The notes beneath the pieces were generated by a model. The model searched no databases and was not told where the DNA came from. It worked only from the letters and a program-made list of their open reading frames with translations. From assembly GCA_963281255.1 (NCBI GenBank), contig OY725496.1, forward strand, positions 558,001 to 622,000: a stretch of 64,000 bases of DNA. Direction: 5' to 3'. This DNA comes from Aphrocallistes beatrix. Taxonomy: Eukaryota; Porifera; Hexactinellida; Sceptrulophora; Aphrocallistidae. The first letter of the stretch is position 1. Each line of letters starts with the position of its first letter. A program made the translations under genes and the position numbers. Of this stretch, positions 50,561 to 61,030 are shown in pieces.

Positions 50561-51700
50561 TCACTCAATAGAACTCAATAATAATTATAATCTGCATATC
50601 TAGCTGAGATGTAATTAAATATGAAATTTATTCCTAATAGTGTCTAAAGAGATATCCAGTTACAGTACTTGGTGCAGACAATTATATGATAGTAGAGTAG
50701 ACTATTCTCTTTTATATAATCACCATTGACCCCACAATTACGTAAAAACACAATCAGTAAGCGTGAAAATTAATCTTTAAATTACGACCTTTGTTCCATC
50801 CTAGAATTCAGTTGGCTACGATTCTGCTTGTAAGGTAGGACAATTTATTAATTAACAACTACGATTCTATCCGAGCATCTCTATGTCCAGATATTCTATG
50901 CTTTACTGACTGAGATTTAGAAATAGTTGTAATAATGATTGAATTGCTTTATGATCAATTGTTTACACTGGGTTATGAAATTATATTTTGAAACATTTCC
51001 AATTTGACTCAATGATAACAATCACGCGTTGCAGATCATAGGACTCTGGCAGGTAAAGGTACAGTCTTACCACTTTATTCATAGACAGTTCAAGTATATA
51101 TAATAGTTCTCTGTTGTAGGGAAGGAGAGGAGAACTATTATACATGTAAGCTACGCAGAGGCAGCGCGAGAGGGTCGCAGGAGTAGTAATATCTTTTTTG
51201 TTTTACTTACATATTTTTACAATTCTGGATATATTCTAAGCGGTATACAGAATTCATTGCACTAAATAATGTTGAAATATTCAAAATACACCTGAATCAA
51301 TATTCAAATTTCAAAGTTTACAAATATCTTTAGCAATCGATCAAATATCAAAAATAATTTTGATATGCAGTTGAGGATCCGCGATCTCATCGCGAGGGTT
51401 TGCCATCCATGTGCAACCTCCGAGTATAAACTTGGTGCTGCTTCTCTATGGAACCGAAAAAGCTAGACATGATGAGAAATTTTCATTTAAAAAAGGGACT
51501 CTCGTGAGAAATAGCCAATAGAAGAGCGAGAAAAGCGAGACGGTTGTTATGTATGATATCGGTTCATGGATAGATATTATACATTGTTAACCTGCCATAA
51601 TAATGTCTAAAGAGATATCCACATTTTTTGGTGGACGAGATATCCACATTTTTTAGTGGACCACTTCCACCTCATATGGGAGTCTGTACACTTACGTATT
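50561..51700. other. 5' flank of NHL-8 and inserted repeats
   Basis: About 50561-51120 matches the NHL-5 5' flank (40297-40860). About 51140-51560 matches 37.65-38.26 kb, the dispersed repeat block downstream of NHL-4's flank, without the intervening 'GTCCCG' element. A short direct duplication of gatatccacattttttggtgga lies near 51615-51660 (two units). Confidence 0.55.
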
Positions 51701-51781
51701 ATTTTATTGTATATCATCTCTATACTCAATTATATTGCCTCATTTGACAACACTAATTACATTAATTAATATTTGGATGAG

Positions 51782-51943
51782 ATGTCTTGTGTCGCGCCTG
51801 GCTTTACTTCCAATTACAGAGGAGTAGAACACTCCATGAAGTTTTTTTTAATTTACCAAAAAGATGGTGCTCTTCGTGAAAATGGTATCGAGCCATTCCA
51901 AGAGCTGTGTGATGACTCTAAAACAACAATATTCCAAAGGTGA
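51782..51943 (+). pseudogene. THAP-domain exon fragment
   Basis: 53 codons reading MSCVAPGFTSNYRG, then MKFFLIYQKDGALRENGIEP, ending FQR at a consensus splice donor (ccaaag|gtgagt). The order Cys, PG.xSNYR, FF..P/QKD, LR.N matches the start of THAP zinc-binding domains found in P-element-type transposases and cellular regulators. The second zinc-binding Cys of the usual CxxxGC is Phe here, so the domain is probably dead. No downstream exon was found. Confidence 0.6.
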
Positions 51944-52286
51944 GTGGTCTCTTAAGACTTAAGTAATGTAATGATTCTAGAATCATGCATATACTAAAGT
52001 TTGTTAGAAACAATTGACTGAATTTAAAAGATTACAAAAAAGTGTTTACCTTCCCCCAATTTACGTAGTGAATGCAATCCTCGTTACTCCAAAAACATGT
52101 GCATAAGAGCCTTATTTTATTTGGAAAATGCAATTTATTTAAAAGTGTCCCTAATTGACATCGTAAAGCCTGCTGGCTATCAGCTTAGAAAGTCAGGGTT
52201 TGGGAAGGATAACACATTAAGAAAATAAAATAAAATAAACTCAAACAAATATTGGGAACTAAGTAGTAAAAAATGGTACAAATGGG
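51944..52286. other. NHL-9 3' flank and unrecognised DNA
   Basis: The last 100 bases (aaagtcagggtttgggaagg, aacacattaagaaaataaaa, ggaactaagtag) are the NHL 3' flank. The upstream NHL 3' block (gatacgaacccg...) is missing in this unit. Nothing else is recognised. Confidence 0.4.
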
Positions 52287-53498
52287 TTAGTAAATTTGGA
52301 AGCATTGGTAATTCAGCTCGTTGATAATAATAATACGTTGTTGATGATCGATAGCGACACCTCTAGGTAGAGATAGAAATCCTTCTCCTAGTGTATCCAC
52401 ATATTCTCCTGAAGGATTGAATACTTTCAAACAACCAGCTTCTCTGTCACTAACTATGAAATTACCTTTATTGTCAATTGTGAAGAAGTAAGCGGTAGAT
52501 ATCTGACTCTGTAGTCCTGTGAAATGGATAGAACGGAGATAATTGTGTTCTGTATTGAATGTGTGAATTGTACTATTAAGTTGAACGAGAACAAATATCT
52601 GATTTTGGAATAGTTTGATATCTTGTGGATATTTTAGTTTGTCTTCCCCGAAATTCTTAATAAATGCCAGATCTAGTTCCAACACTTCGATTCTATTATG
52701 TCCAAAATTACAAATATACACAAATTCATTTTGTACGCACAGACCTCTTGGACTTTTGAGCTGAATAGCATTCTCACCTTCTAAGCTAGTACTCTTCACA
52801 AACTCTCCACTTTTAGCAAACTTGGAAATTACTGAACTTGATAAGCTTGAGACAAATATGAATTCTCCAGATAGACAGATACCATAAGACCCATTCAACC
52901 AATCTCCTCCAAATTTTCGAATAAAATCTCCTTCGGAAGAATAGACACATACCAAGTGTTTATAGTAATCAGCAACAAACACTTCGTTACTTGTATCATC
53001 AATAGATATACCATAAGGAGTAATTATTTCACCATCACCGTATCCTCTCTTCCCCTTCATGACAAGAGGTTCTTTTCTCTTGCAATACTCCACTGCTTCT
53101 ATTTCTCTCAAATGCATTCTCATTACACAATCAGAACATTCTTCACTATTTACGACAAACTTCAGAGTATAAACTTGATTTAAATTCGATTTATTTTGTT
53201 TCAATTCTGCCGTTTTATCATCCCATAGTTTAATATTGTCATCTCTATCTCTTGTAATCAAGTTAGACTTCACCTTTCGTATCGATTCTTTAATCTCTTC
53301 CACCTCTTTTATTGCTTCGGACAGTTCCTGATGTTGCTGGTAGAGTTCTCTCATCTTCTTCACTCTCTCAAGAAGAGACACTCTTCGTGTTTCGAGGAGA
53401 GAATGGAAGTGAGAGAACTTCTCTTCTATTTCCTGTGTCAAAGCATCGAACCGATCCAATCCCTCCAAACCTCCTCCAATACCTTCACGCGTAGCCAT
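52287..53498 (-). CDS. Coiled-coil/NHL-repeat protein NHL-9
   Basis: 403 residues. The coiled coil is the most divergent of its group (IKEVEEIKESIRKVKSNLIT then RDRDDNIKLWDDKTAELKQN), one residue shorter. Its KQNKSNL resembles KKRNKSNL of NHL-2/3, hinting at exchange between subtypes. Blade 1 VADYYKHLVCVYSS, blade 2 YGICLSGEFIFVSSLSSS, blade 3 CNFGHNRIEVLELDLAFI. N-terminal block identical. Confidence 0.92.
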   Translation of the reverse strand: MATREGIGGGLEGLDRFDALTQEIEEKFSHFHSLLETRRVSLLERVKKMRELYQQHQELSEAIKEVEEIKESIRKVKSNLITRDRDDNIKLWDDKTAELKQNKSNLNQVYTLKFVVNSEECSDCVMRMHLREIEAVEYCKRKEPLVMKGKRGYGDGEIITPYGISIDDTSNEVFVADYYKHLVCVYSSEGDFIRKFGGDWLNGSYGICLSGEFIFVSSLSSSVISKFAKSGEFVKSTSLEGENAIQLKSPRGLCVQNEFVYICNFGHNRIEVLELDLAFIKNFGEDKLKYPQDIKLFQNQIFVLVQLNSTIHTFNTEHNYLRSIHFTGLQSQISTAYFFTIDNKGNFIVSDREAGCLKVFNPSGEYVDTLGEGFLSLPRGVAIDHQQRIIIINELNYQCFQIY

Positions 53499-53657
53499 TC
53501 ACTCAATATAACTCAATAATAATTATAATGTGTACATATCTAGCTGAGATGTAATTAAATATGAATTATTATTCTTAATAATGTCTAAAGAGATATCCAA
53601 TTACAGTATTTGGTGAATATTATATTATAGTCAGTAGATTGTAGTAATAATTATGTG

Positions 53658-53819
53658 CAGTGGAATCTACCAAATGGACTCCGAAAAGCGGACAACTTGC
53701 TACAACCAATAAACCTCTAGAAAAGCAACAAATTCATAAATAGTCTCCGAGAAACGTCATCCCTATAGAACAGACAAAAGCCATGTCCCCAATGTGTACG
53801 TTATTCCGGGACTCCACTG
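53658..53819. mobile_element. CAGTGGA-type MITE
   Basis: About 162 bases, from CAGTGGAATCTACCAAATGG to CCGGGACTCCACTG, containing ccccaatgtgtacgttattc. The terminal repeats are shared with the 58-base element at 33603-33660. No clear TA on the left side. Confidence 0.6.
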
Positions 53820-53989
53820 CAATCACTTTGATCGAAATTAACAGCACAACAACTAAGCGGGAAAAAATTAACCTTTGAGATATATGCATATCCGTAAGAA
53901 GAGGCGTAACGAGTGTGCGATACATGCGAAAGACCTCAACCCAATAATATGGGGGTAGGGCTTCCCTTTCCTTGCCCATTACCAGTTCC

Positions 53990-54080
53990 ATCTGATTTAT
54001 CATTAAGTTGGTGAAAAATATGGTTCATATCAGTAATTACAGTTAGAACGAAAAATATGAGTTTCTTAGGGAAGAGCCTC
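53990..54080 (-). pseudogene. Short remnant of the four-TM gene upstream flank
   Basis: ttggtgaaaaatatggttca, tatcagtaattacagtt and gaaaaatatgagtttc resemble the block aatttagtgaaacatatggt ... aaaatatggattat at 34670-34880. Another trace of the duplicated unit between NHL genes. Confidence 0.4.
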
Positions 54081-54429
54081 CGTCCACCGCAAAAAAACAG
54101 TAAACCTAACGCCCAAGAGGAACTCGTCCATCTGGCCAGCGGGAACCTTTTCTGTGGTCGGTATGAGGTAGGGAGGAGGAGATGCTAGCTTAAGAGAGAA
54201 GCGTGAAAAAGTGTGAAAGCTGCTGACCGGGATTGCAGACCCCTGATCCTAAGTACTCCCTCTAACATACCAGAAAATTCCAAATGAAAACTTGTCTCTC
54301 TTCGCCAAAGTCAAAAGCAGAAATTTTACGGATTTCCCAGCCTTAACGGAAATTTAATTCACAGGTTATAAGGACTATTAGAACATAAAGATCATCGATG
54401 ATGTAATGAAAAGATAATGTGTAAATATT

Positions 54430-54860
54430 CAAAGTATATTTATTCTCACTCCAGTTCTCTCCCACCAGAAAACTACTCTTCTATATCACCTCGTAATCAT
54501 CAGCACCTCAGGGGTTTCCACAGAATCCGTATCTGAATCAGAGTCTGCGGTGTAGTCTTGCTAGGTAGGAAGTACAGTTCTCCATCCTGTCTCGCTTCAC
54601 TGCCTTCACGACACATCGCGGAGAGTCTTGGATTGGTCCAGTGTGTAGACACATCTCTGTCAGGAGTACAGACAGAGACATCACACACAGGAGAGAAGTG
54701 GTGCGAGGACAGCTGTTGTGAGACTTGGACTTAATGCGCCATGACACTGAACCTCTCCACGTCTGTACTGTCCATACTGTAGAACTCTGACATACAATAG
54801 CATACGGCAGTAGTTCTCTACATGTGTCTCACGACAGATTAGTGCGCCTCAAATCAGTGT
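54430..54860 (-). other. GC-richer block, possible terminal exon on the minus strand
   Basis: On the minus strand a ttcctacctag acceptor-like site is followed by an open frame encoding an acidic tail (QDYTADSDSDTDSVETPEVL, ending near 54497). About 60 bases further lies an AATAAA word (in gagaataaatatac). Upstream there is a hairpin (gtctctgtctgtactcctgacagagat). Composition contrasts with the flanks. A gene cannot be assembled from it, so this is only a candidate exon. Confidence 0.25.
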
Positions 54861-54959
54861 TTGGTTCCCTCAGAATATTCAGCGTCCTTTTGTAGTAAAT
54901 TGTCAATAATGTAGGAACTCCGGACATCTAATACAATAGAGTATACGTGTAGGAATCCA

Positions 54960-55200
54960 ATAGCAAAGCATTAAGTGCTCCTCAAAATTAGGAGCACGCT
55001 CCAGCTAAAATTAGAACAAGAATGGAAAAATTGAAGTTTTGAATACGAGTATGTGATATGTTCCGTTCTTAAGGTCACTTTCTAATTTAAATATACCCCA
55101 TCTAACTTTAATAGGAAACGTCGCAAAAATAGTTATGGGAAATTACGAAACAAGCTTATTAAAAGGAGTGCGCTCCCTTAATACTCTGTCCAATACCATA
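54960..55200. repeat. GGAGCGCGCTC-type repeat
   Basis: gtgctcctcaaaattaggag with cacgctccagc on the left and aaaggagtgcgctcccttaa on the right form an inverted pair about 200 bases apart. Related to 6370-6490. Confidence 0.4.
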
Positions 55201-55587
55201 CTTTTCTACTCATACGCGGTCCCGCTTGTCCGCTTAAAAGAGTAAACGGCTCTTTCCTCGTAGATGGATCACTGATGTGTCTCCTTCGTCAACCTGTGGT
55301 ATACCTGCAGGAAGAACATCAGCAACAGACTTTCCCATCCTCTAAACACTCTAAAAGGAATGTACTAGTGCTATGCTAGTGATCAGTACAGTGAAGAGAA
55401 ATAAAGGTGGAAGTTCTAGTCACGACCCTTGACAATCATGTTGTATGGTATAGCATGGAATCTGAACACGGATTTTTCTATTACCGGAAGTGTCATCACA
55501 GAAATTAAATTAACGTTACGGATCCTTTATTAGAGAGAACACTGATTGGAGACCAGTTAGCGAACTAAATTTGAAATAGGAATAGAG
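55200..55587. other. Unrecognised intergenic DNA
   Basis: No gene or repeat family was recognised in these 390 bases. Confidence 0.35.
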
Positions 55588-55843
55588 CATATCCCTCTGC
55601 ATATAAGGCCTGCCATCTAAATCTCAAATATGGACCAGGGATGCGGTCGAAGATGGAATACTAAAGTACGATGAGCGATCATTTTATTTATTATAATAGA
55701 TCAATAAGTCAAATCATAGCATTCTGTATGTTTACAGAGGGTTATTATGGTCGAATTAATTTATTTCACTATCATTCATACAATATTGATAATTCTTTAT
55801 TTGATTTCATATCAAATACTCTTATATATGACATACGTACATA

Positions 55844-56924
55844 CATAGCCTACTGTATATAAGGCCTCACAGTAACTTGCGGATTTGGGACTAGGGATGC
55901 GGAGGAAGACCGTTGAACTAATACATGAGTTGCCTTAAATCATTTACAAAGCACAATAGAGCTTAGGGATGTATTATCAGCATATATAAATATGGTGTCA
56001 AAGTACCTATATCCATTGTTAAAAATTTGATTAGTCACCATATGGTTGCGCAATAGGTTATATTTGTGACAAATTTGGTGATTTTCAGAGGTCGTTTAGG
56101 GGCACTTCTAAGTGTTTTTATTGTAAAATTTTTCGCATAGAACTGAGATGTGAATGGGTTAATACGAAAAATTTGGAATTTTTTCATGGAATGTTGGTAC
56201 ATTCCAGTGTTGCTATGGAAACGTGTTTTGGTCAGTTGGCGTTATATCTTAAAAACTGCAATGGCTACACATTCAAATGTAATTCCATTTGATAGCGAAT
56301 ATACTACTTCCTATTAAGTGATAATATAATTTCGACGTCTAAATTCAATGGTTTACGAGATATTCGACAATTTATCAAATGTGACCAATATGGTACATTG
56401 TCGAATATCTCGTAAACCATTGAATTTAGACGTCGAAATTATATTATCACTTAATAGGAAGTAGTATATTCGCTATCAAATGGAATTACATTTGAATGTG
56501 TAGCCATTGCAGTTTTTAAGATATAACGCCAACTGACCAAAACACGTTTCCATAGCAACACTGGAATGTACCAACATTCCATGAAAAAATTCCAAATTTT
56601 TCGTATTAACCCATCCACATCTCAGTTCTATGCGAAAAATTTTACAATAAAAACACTTAGAAGTGCCCCTAAACGACCTCTGAAAATCACCAAATTTGTC
56701 ACAAATATAACCTATTGCGCAACCATATGGTGACTAATCAAATTTTTAACAATGGATATGGGTACTTTGACACCATATTTATATATGCTGATAATACATC
56801 CCTAAGCTCTATTGTGCTTTGTAAATGATTTAAGGCAACTCATGTATTAGTTCAACGGTCTTCCTCCGCATCCCTAGTCCCAAATCCGCAAGTTACTGTG
56901 AGGCCTTATATACAGTAGGCTATG
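55844..56924. mobile_element. 1.08-kb near-perfect palindrome (foldback element)
   Basis: Arms of 527 bases (55844-56370 and 56398-56924) are inverted copies with only a few mismatches (for example gtgaatggg against gtggatggg) around a 27-base spacer. GTACATA flanks both sides (55837-55843 and 56925-56931), a 7-bp target duplication. No coding frame. A diverged relative lies at 59359-60402. Confidence 0.93.
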
Positions 56925-57049
56925 GTACATAGTATTAATTGAATTACATTATACTATTGGTTGTAGACATACTTCGAAAGAAAACACTTTAAATAATAAA
57001 TAGTATACTATAGAAAAGAGTTGGTCTCGTCAGTCACTGTCCCATTCAC

Positions 57050-57660
57050 ATGAAGACTGTATACGGCCCGATAAAACATGGTCCCATCCCATCCGACCGA
57101 TGTTCATCTCTCAGGAAAACCATACTACCTCCTCTACGTCTGTTGATGAAGGAAAAATTTTGTAATTGCTCTTCATTTTGGACCGTTCTAGGTTAGAAAT
57201 GGCCTTAGAGTTTGCTACATCCTTTGCACTGGTGACCTCCCTCAACCACTCTTGAGCGGTAACTTTGTCTTTCCCAGTAATTAGGTTAGGAAAGAAAGTG
57301 ACTTAGGTTCCACTCCATACAGTACCGCGATAGGTGATATCCCAAACTGGCGCTAGGTAGACAGTTGAGATGAAAACTGACTTGTAGGATCGTAGGTCAT
57401 TCATCCTTTTAAATTCCCTACGTATCTACCAGGAGACAGCGCATTACCTGTTTGACAATTTGAACTCCCCTCTCGGATTGACTATCACCTTCAGGATGAG
57501 CTGCGACTTTTCTCATCCGAAATTTCTCAAGCGTTTCTCCAACCAATTTCCCGTCAACGTTTGTGCCTTGATCACTTAACATGACACTCCATTGGAGGGT
57601 CATGTCATGTCTATAAAGCCATCCTTGGAGTAAGCCCCGATATACTGATTCGGCGGTCTG
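57050..57660 (-). pseudogene. Retrotransposon-type integrase core fragment
   Basis: Minus-strand translation contains SDQGTNVDGKLVGETLEKF and AAHPEGDSQSERGVQ, the second-Asp and Glu-side motifs of an rve-type integrase core as in Ty3/Gypsy elements. It is followed after a stop by remnants typical of the region C-terminal to the core (LAPVWDITYRGTVWSGT). Stops and frameshifts make it nonfunctional. Reverse transcriptase, RNase H and gag are not present nearby. Confidence 0.78.
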
Positions 57661-57991
57661 GTCTGGAAAATGAGAGAATTGCTAAGTCAGGAAAGAAGTA
57701 CCTAAAATATTTTTAGAAATTGTGGTTAATTTTAAACTTTAAAGTTGATGAATTTAATTTTGGGTTTACAATAATACATCTTCGACTGCATCCCTGGTCC
57801 ATTTTTGAGATTCAGATGGCAGGCCTTATATACAGAGGGCTATGGAGTAGGGATACTTTTTTTTGCAAAAAAACAAGTCAAAAAAAGTTAGAATAGCAAA
57901 CCACAAATCAAAGATATAAATTAAGGTTTGGGAGGATATCACACTAAGAAAATAAAACAAAATAAAACAAACAAAGAATGTTAAGAATAAA

Positions 57992-59206
57992 TCAGTAAAT
58001 TTGGAAGCATTTGTAATTCAGTTCGTTAACAACGACAATACGCTGTTGATTATCCAGCGCGACACCTCTAGGTAGAAATAGAAATCCTTCTCCTAGTGTC
58101 TCTACACATTCTCCTGAAGGATTGAATACTTTCAAACAACCAGCATTTCTGTCACTAACTATAAAGTTACCCTTATTGTCAATTGTGAAGAAGTAAGCGT
58201 TAGATATCTGACTCTGTAGTCCTGTGAAATGGATAGAACGGAGATAATTGTGTTCTGTATTGAATGTATGAATTGCACTATTAAGCTCAACGAGAACAAA
58301 TATCTGATTGTCGAACAGTTTGATATCTTCTGGATATTTTAGTCTGTCTTCTCCGAAATTCTTAACAAATGTTAGATCTAGTTTCAGTGCTTCGATTCTG
58401 TCATGTCCAAAATTACAAATATACACAAATTCATTATGTATGCACAAACCTCTTGGACTCTTAAGCTGAATAGCATTCTCACCTTCTAAGCTAGTACTCT
58501 TCACAAACTCTCCAATTTTAATGAACTTGTAAATTATGGAACTTGATAAACTTGAGATAAATATGAAATCTCCAGATAGACAGATGCGAGATGGTCCATT
58601 TAACCGTTTTTCTCCTAATTTTCTCATAGAATCTCCTTCAGAAGAATAGACAACTACTAAGGCCCTATAGTAGTCAGCAACAAACACTTCGTTACTCGCA
58701 TCGTCAATAGATATACCTTGTGGACCAGTAAATTCTCCTTCACCAAATCCTCTCTTCCCCTTCATGACAAGAGGTTCTCTTCTCTTGCAATACTCCACTG
58801 CTTCTATTTCTCTCAAATGCATTCTCTTTACACAATCAGAGAACTCTTCACTATTTACGACAAACTTTAGAGTAGAAACCTGATCTAAATCCGTTTTTCT
58901 TTCAGTCAACTCTTCAATCTCATCATCCCACATTTTAATTGTATTTTCCTTCTTTTTTGCAGTCAAATTCATCTTTAACATTTTATTGGTTGCTCTTCTG
59001 ATCTCTTCCACCTCTTTTATTGCTTCGGACAGTTCCTGATGCTGCTGGTAGAGTTCTCTCATCTTCTTTACTCTCTCAAGAAGAGACACTCTTCGTGTTT
59101 CGAGGAGAGAATAGAAGTGAGAGAACTTCTCTTCTATTTCCTGTGTCAAAGCATCGAACCGATCCAATCCCTCCAAACCTCCTCCAATACCTTCACGCGT
59201 AGCCAT
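57992..59206 (-). CDS. Coiled-coil/NHL-repeat protein NHL-10
   Basis: 404 residues. Blade 1 VADYYRALVVVYSSEGDSM, blade 2 SRICLSGDFIFISSLSSSII with the unusual YKFIKIGEF for SKFAKTGEF, blade 3 CNFGHDRIEALKLDL. Coiled coil IKEVEEIRRATNKMLKMNLT shares IKEVEEI with NHL-9 and RRATN with NHL-4/5/8, a mosaic. N-terminal block has a single H-to-Y change (SHFYSLLET). Confidence 0.92.
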   Translation of the reverse strand: MATREGIGGGLEGLDRFDALTQEIEEKFSHFYSLLETRRVSLLERVKKMRELYQQHQELSEAIKEVEEIRRATNKMLKMNLTAKKKENTIKMWDDEIEELTERKTDLDQVSTLKFVVNSEEFSDCVKRMHLREIEAVEYCKRREPLVMKGKRGFGEGEFTGPQGISIDDASNEVFVADYYRALVVVYSSEGDSMRKLGEKRLNGPSRICLSGDFIFISSLSSSIIYKFIKIGEFVKSTSLEGENAIQLKSPRGLCIHNEFVYICNFGHDRIEALKLDLTFVKNFGEDRLKYPEDIKLFDNQIFVLVELNSAIHTFNTEHNYLRSIHFTGLQSQISNAYFFTIDNKGNFIVSDRNAGCLKVFNPSGECVETLGEGFLFLPRGVALDNQQRIVVVNELNYKCFQIY

Positions 59207-59358
59207 TCACTCAATAGAACTCAATAATAATTATGCCTATAGAGAGATATCTAATTACAGTATTTGATGAACAATTATATTATACAGTCGAACCTCCGAG
59301 ATCCGGACAGTGTGGGCCCGGAGGGTGCCCAGAACTCGGAAATAACAATATCTCCATG

Positions 59359-60402
59359 CATAGCCTACTATATATAAGGCCTAAGAGTAACTTAACCAGG
59401 GATGCGGTAGAAGATGGATGAAGAAATACATGAGCTGCCTTAAATTATTAACAAAGCACAATAGAGCAAAGGAATGTATTACCAGCATATATAAATATGG
59501 TGTCAAGGCACCCATATCCGTTGTTAAAATTTAGATTAGTCATCAAATGATTGCGCAACAGGTTATATTTGGGTAAAATTTTGTGATTTTCAGAGGCCGT
59601 TTAAGGCCACTTTAAGTGTTTTTAGTACAAGTTTTTTTCGCATAGAACTGAGAAGTGAATGTGTTAATACCAAAAATTTGGAATTTTTTCATGGAATGTT
59701 CTTACATTCCAGTGTTGCTATGGAAACGTGTTTTGGTCAGTTGGGGCTATATCTTGAAAACAGCGATAGCTAGACATTCAAATTTAATCCCATTTGATAG
59801 CAAATAGGCTACTTCCTATTTAGCTATAATACAATTTCTGTGTCTAAATTCAATGGTTTACGAGATATTCGACAAATTACCAAATGTGACCAATATGAAA
59901 AAATGACCAAAACACGTTTCCATAGCAACACTGGAATGTAAGAACATTCCTTGAAAAAATTCCAAATTTTTAGTATTAACACATTCACTTCTCAGTTCTA
60001 TGCGAAAAACTTTATACTAAAACACTTAGAAGTGGCCTTAACCCTCGCATGGCTACGTCTCAAAAGTATAAATAGAGAAAACCCCACTTTCATTTTCACT
60101 TTCAATGTACTTTCATTTTCACTTTCAACATTCCTAGCCAACCGCGGGTTAAACGGCCTCTGAAAATCACTAAATTTGACCTAAATATAGCCTGTGCGCA
60201 ATCATTTGATGACTAATCTAAATTTTAACAACGGATATGGGTGCTTTGACACCATATTTATATATGCTGGTAATACATTCCTAAGCTCTATTGTGCTTTG
60301 TTAATAATTTAAGGCAGCTCATGTATTTCTTCAACCATCTTCTACTGCATCCCTAGTGCCAAATTCGCAAGTTACTCTGAGGCCTTATTATAGTAGGCTA
60401 TG
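59359..60402. mobile_element. Foldback element, diverged copy of 55844-56924
   Basis: catagcctactatatataag to the complementary ttatagtaggctatg. Arms match the first palindrome throughout (agcacaatagagc, ggaattttttcatggaatgt) but with many substitutions between arms, so this copy is older. Its right arm is split by the TTAA element at 60042-60148. Confidence 0.88.
60042..60148. mobile_element. piggyBac-like MITE (copy 3), third-level insertion
   Basis: 107 bases between TTAA (60038-60041) and TTAA (60149-60152), ends CCCTCGCATGGCTACG and CCTAGCCAACCGCGGG. The opposite arm of the host palindrome (gaggccgtttaaggccac near 59598) shows the pre-insertion site with a single TTAA. The core has actttcattttcactttca words as in the other two copies. 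Confidence 0.92.
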
Positions 60403-60679
60403 CGCGGTATTGCCCGAGAGTATATAAACTTGTTATTGCCCCAAGTTCTCTTGAAACCTTGCTATTACTAATAACTGTTATTTATTTAAAACTCACTCAT
60501 GAATTATTTCACTCTTTTTACTTATACGAGTACATACTGGATTTCTTAAGATGGCACTAAATTTCTGGGATACGGGCGCTAGATTTCTAAGATACGGGCA
60601 CTATACTTGAAACAAAAATGGGTGCCCGGTTGAGAGACGTGCCCGTATCTTGGAGGTCTGGATCTCGGAGGTTCGACTG

Positions 60680-61030
60680 TAGTAGACTCGTAGACTGTAT
60701 TCTCCTTTATAGAATCATTATTGACTAAAATTGAAAGCACAATCAGTGAGCGAGAAAAATAACCTTTGAACTACGACCTTTGTCTATATATACCGATTTG
60801 TGACCATTCTTGGAATCAGCAGAGTAAAACAGACAGACTTATTTCTATCAGTTGGTAATGATATTGAAAACCTATCGTTTGAACTGGCAACCTTCGCATT
60901 CTCTTCAGTCAATCCGACTATCGTAGCCGATATATTCAAAATATATTAGTCATATCTATGCTCATATTCAAGAATCAAGATTATTATTTAAATATCGAAG
61001 CGGCTATTGACACAGACTGATCAGTGTCAA
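60680..61030. other. Displaced distal 5' flank of NHL-10
   Basis: gtagactgtattctccttta, aatcattattgactaaaat and gcacaatcagtgagcgag match the distal part of the subtype-B 5' flank. The flank is thus separated from the gene by 1.4 kb of nested elements. Then DNA related to 44.22-44.38 kb follows (accgatttgtgaccattctt). Confidence 0.6.

Larger units (their letters stand above)
55588..57844. mobile_element. Long TIR element containing a palindrome and an integrase fragment
   Basis: The left end (catatccctctgcatataag then gcctgccatctaaatctca) and right end (complement, tgagattcagatggcaggcc then ttatatacagagggctatg) are about 75-base inverted repeats. Their ends resemble those of the palindrome nested inside (catagcctactgtatataag). 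No clean target duplication was found. The body holds a retrotransposon-type integrase remnant on the minus strand, so the element may be a Ginger-like DNA transposon or an LTR-element fragment caught between foldback ends. Confidence 0.5.
59285..60679. mobile_element. TA-flanked TIR element in the NHL-10 promoter region, hosting nested insertions
   Basis: Ends CAGTCGAACCTCCGAGATCC and the complement of CAGTCGAACCTCCGAGATCC-like sequence, flanked by TA (59283-59284 and 60680-60681). NHL-7 has the uninterrupted site (aattatattatagtag near 46872), where this copy reads aattatattaTA | element | TAgtag. Interrupted by the foldback element at 59359-60402. Insertion splits the NHL-10 5' flank: the promoter-proximal 75 bases stay with the gene and the rest lies beyond 60680. 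Confidence 0.88.

Noticed and set aside
59951-60163. 70-codon plus-strand frame
   Set aside because: Crosses the boundary between the foldback element and the nested TTAA element.
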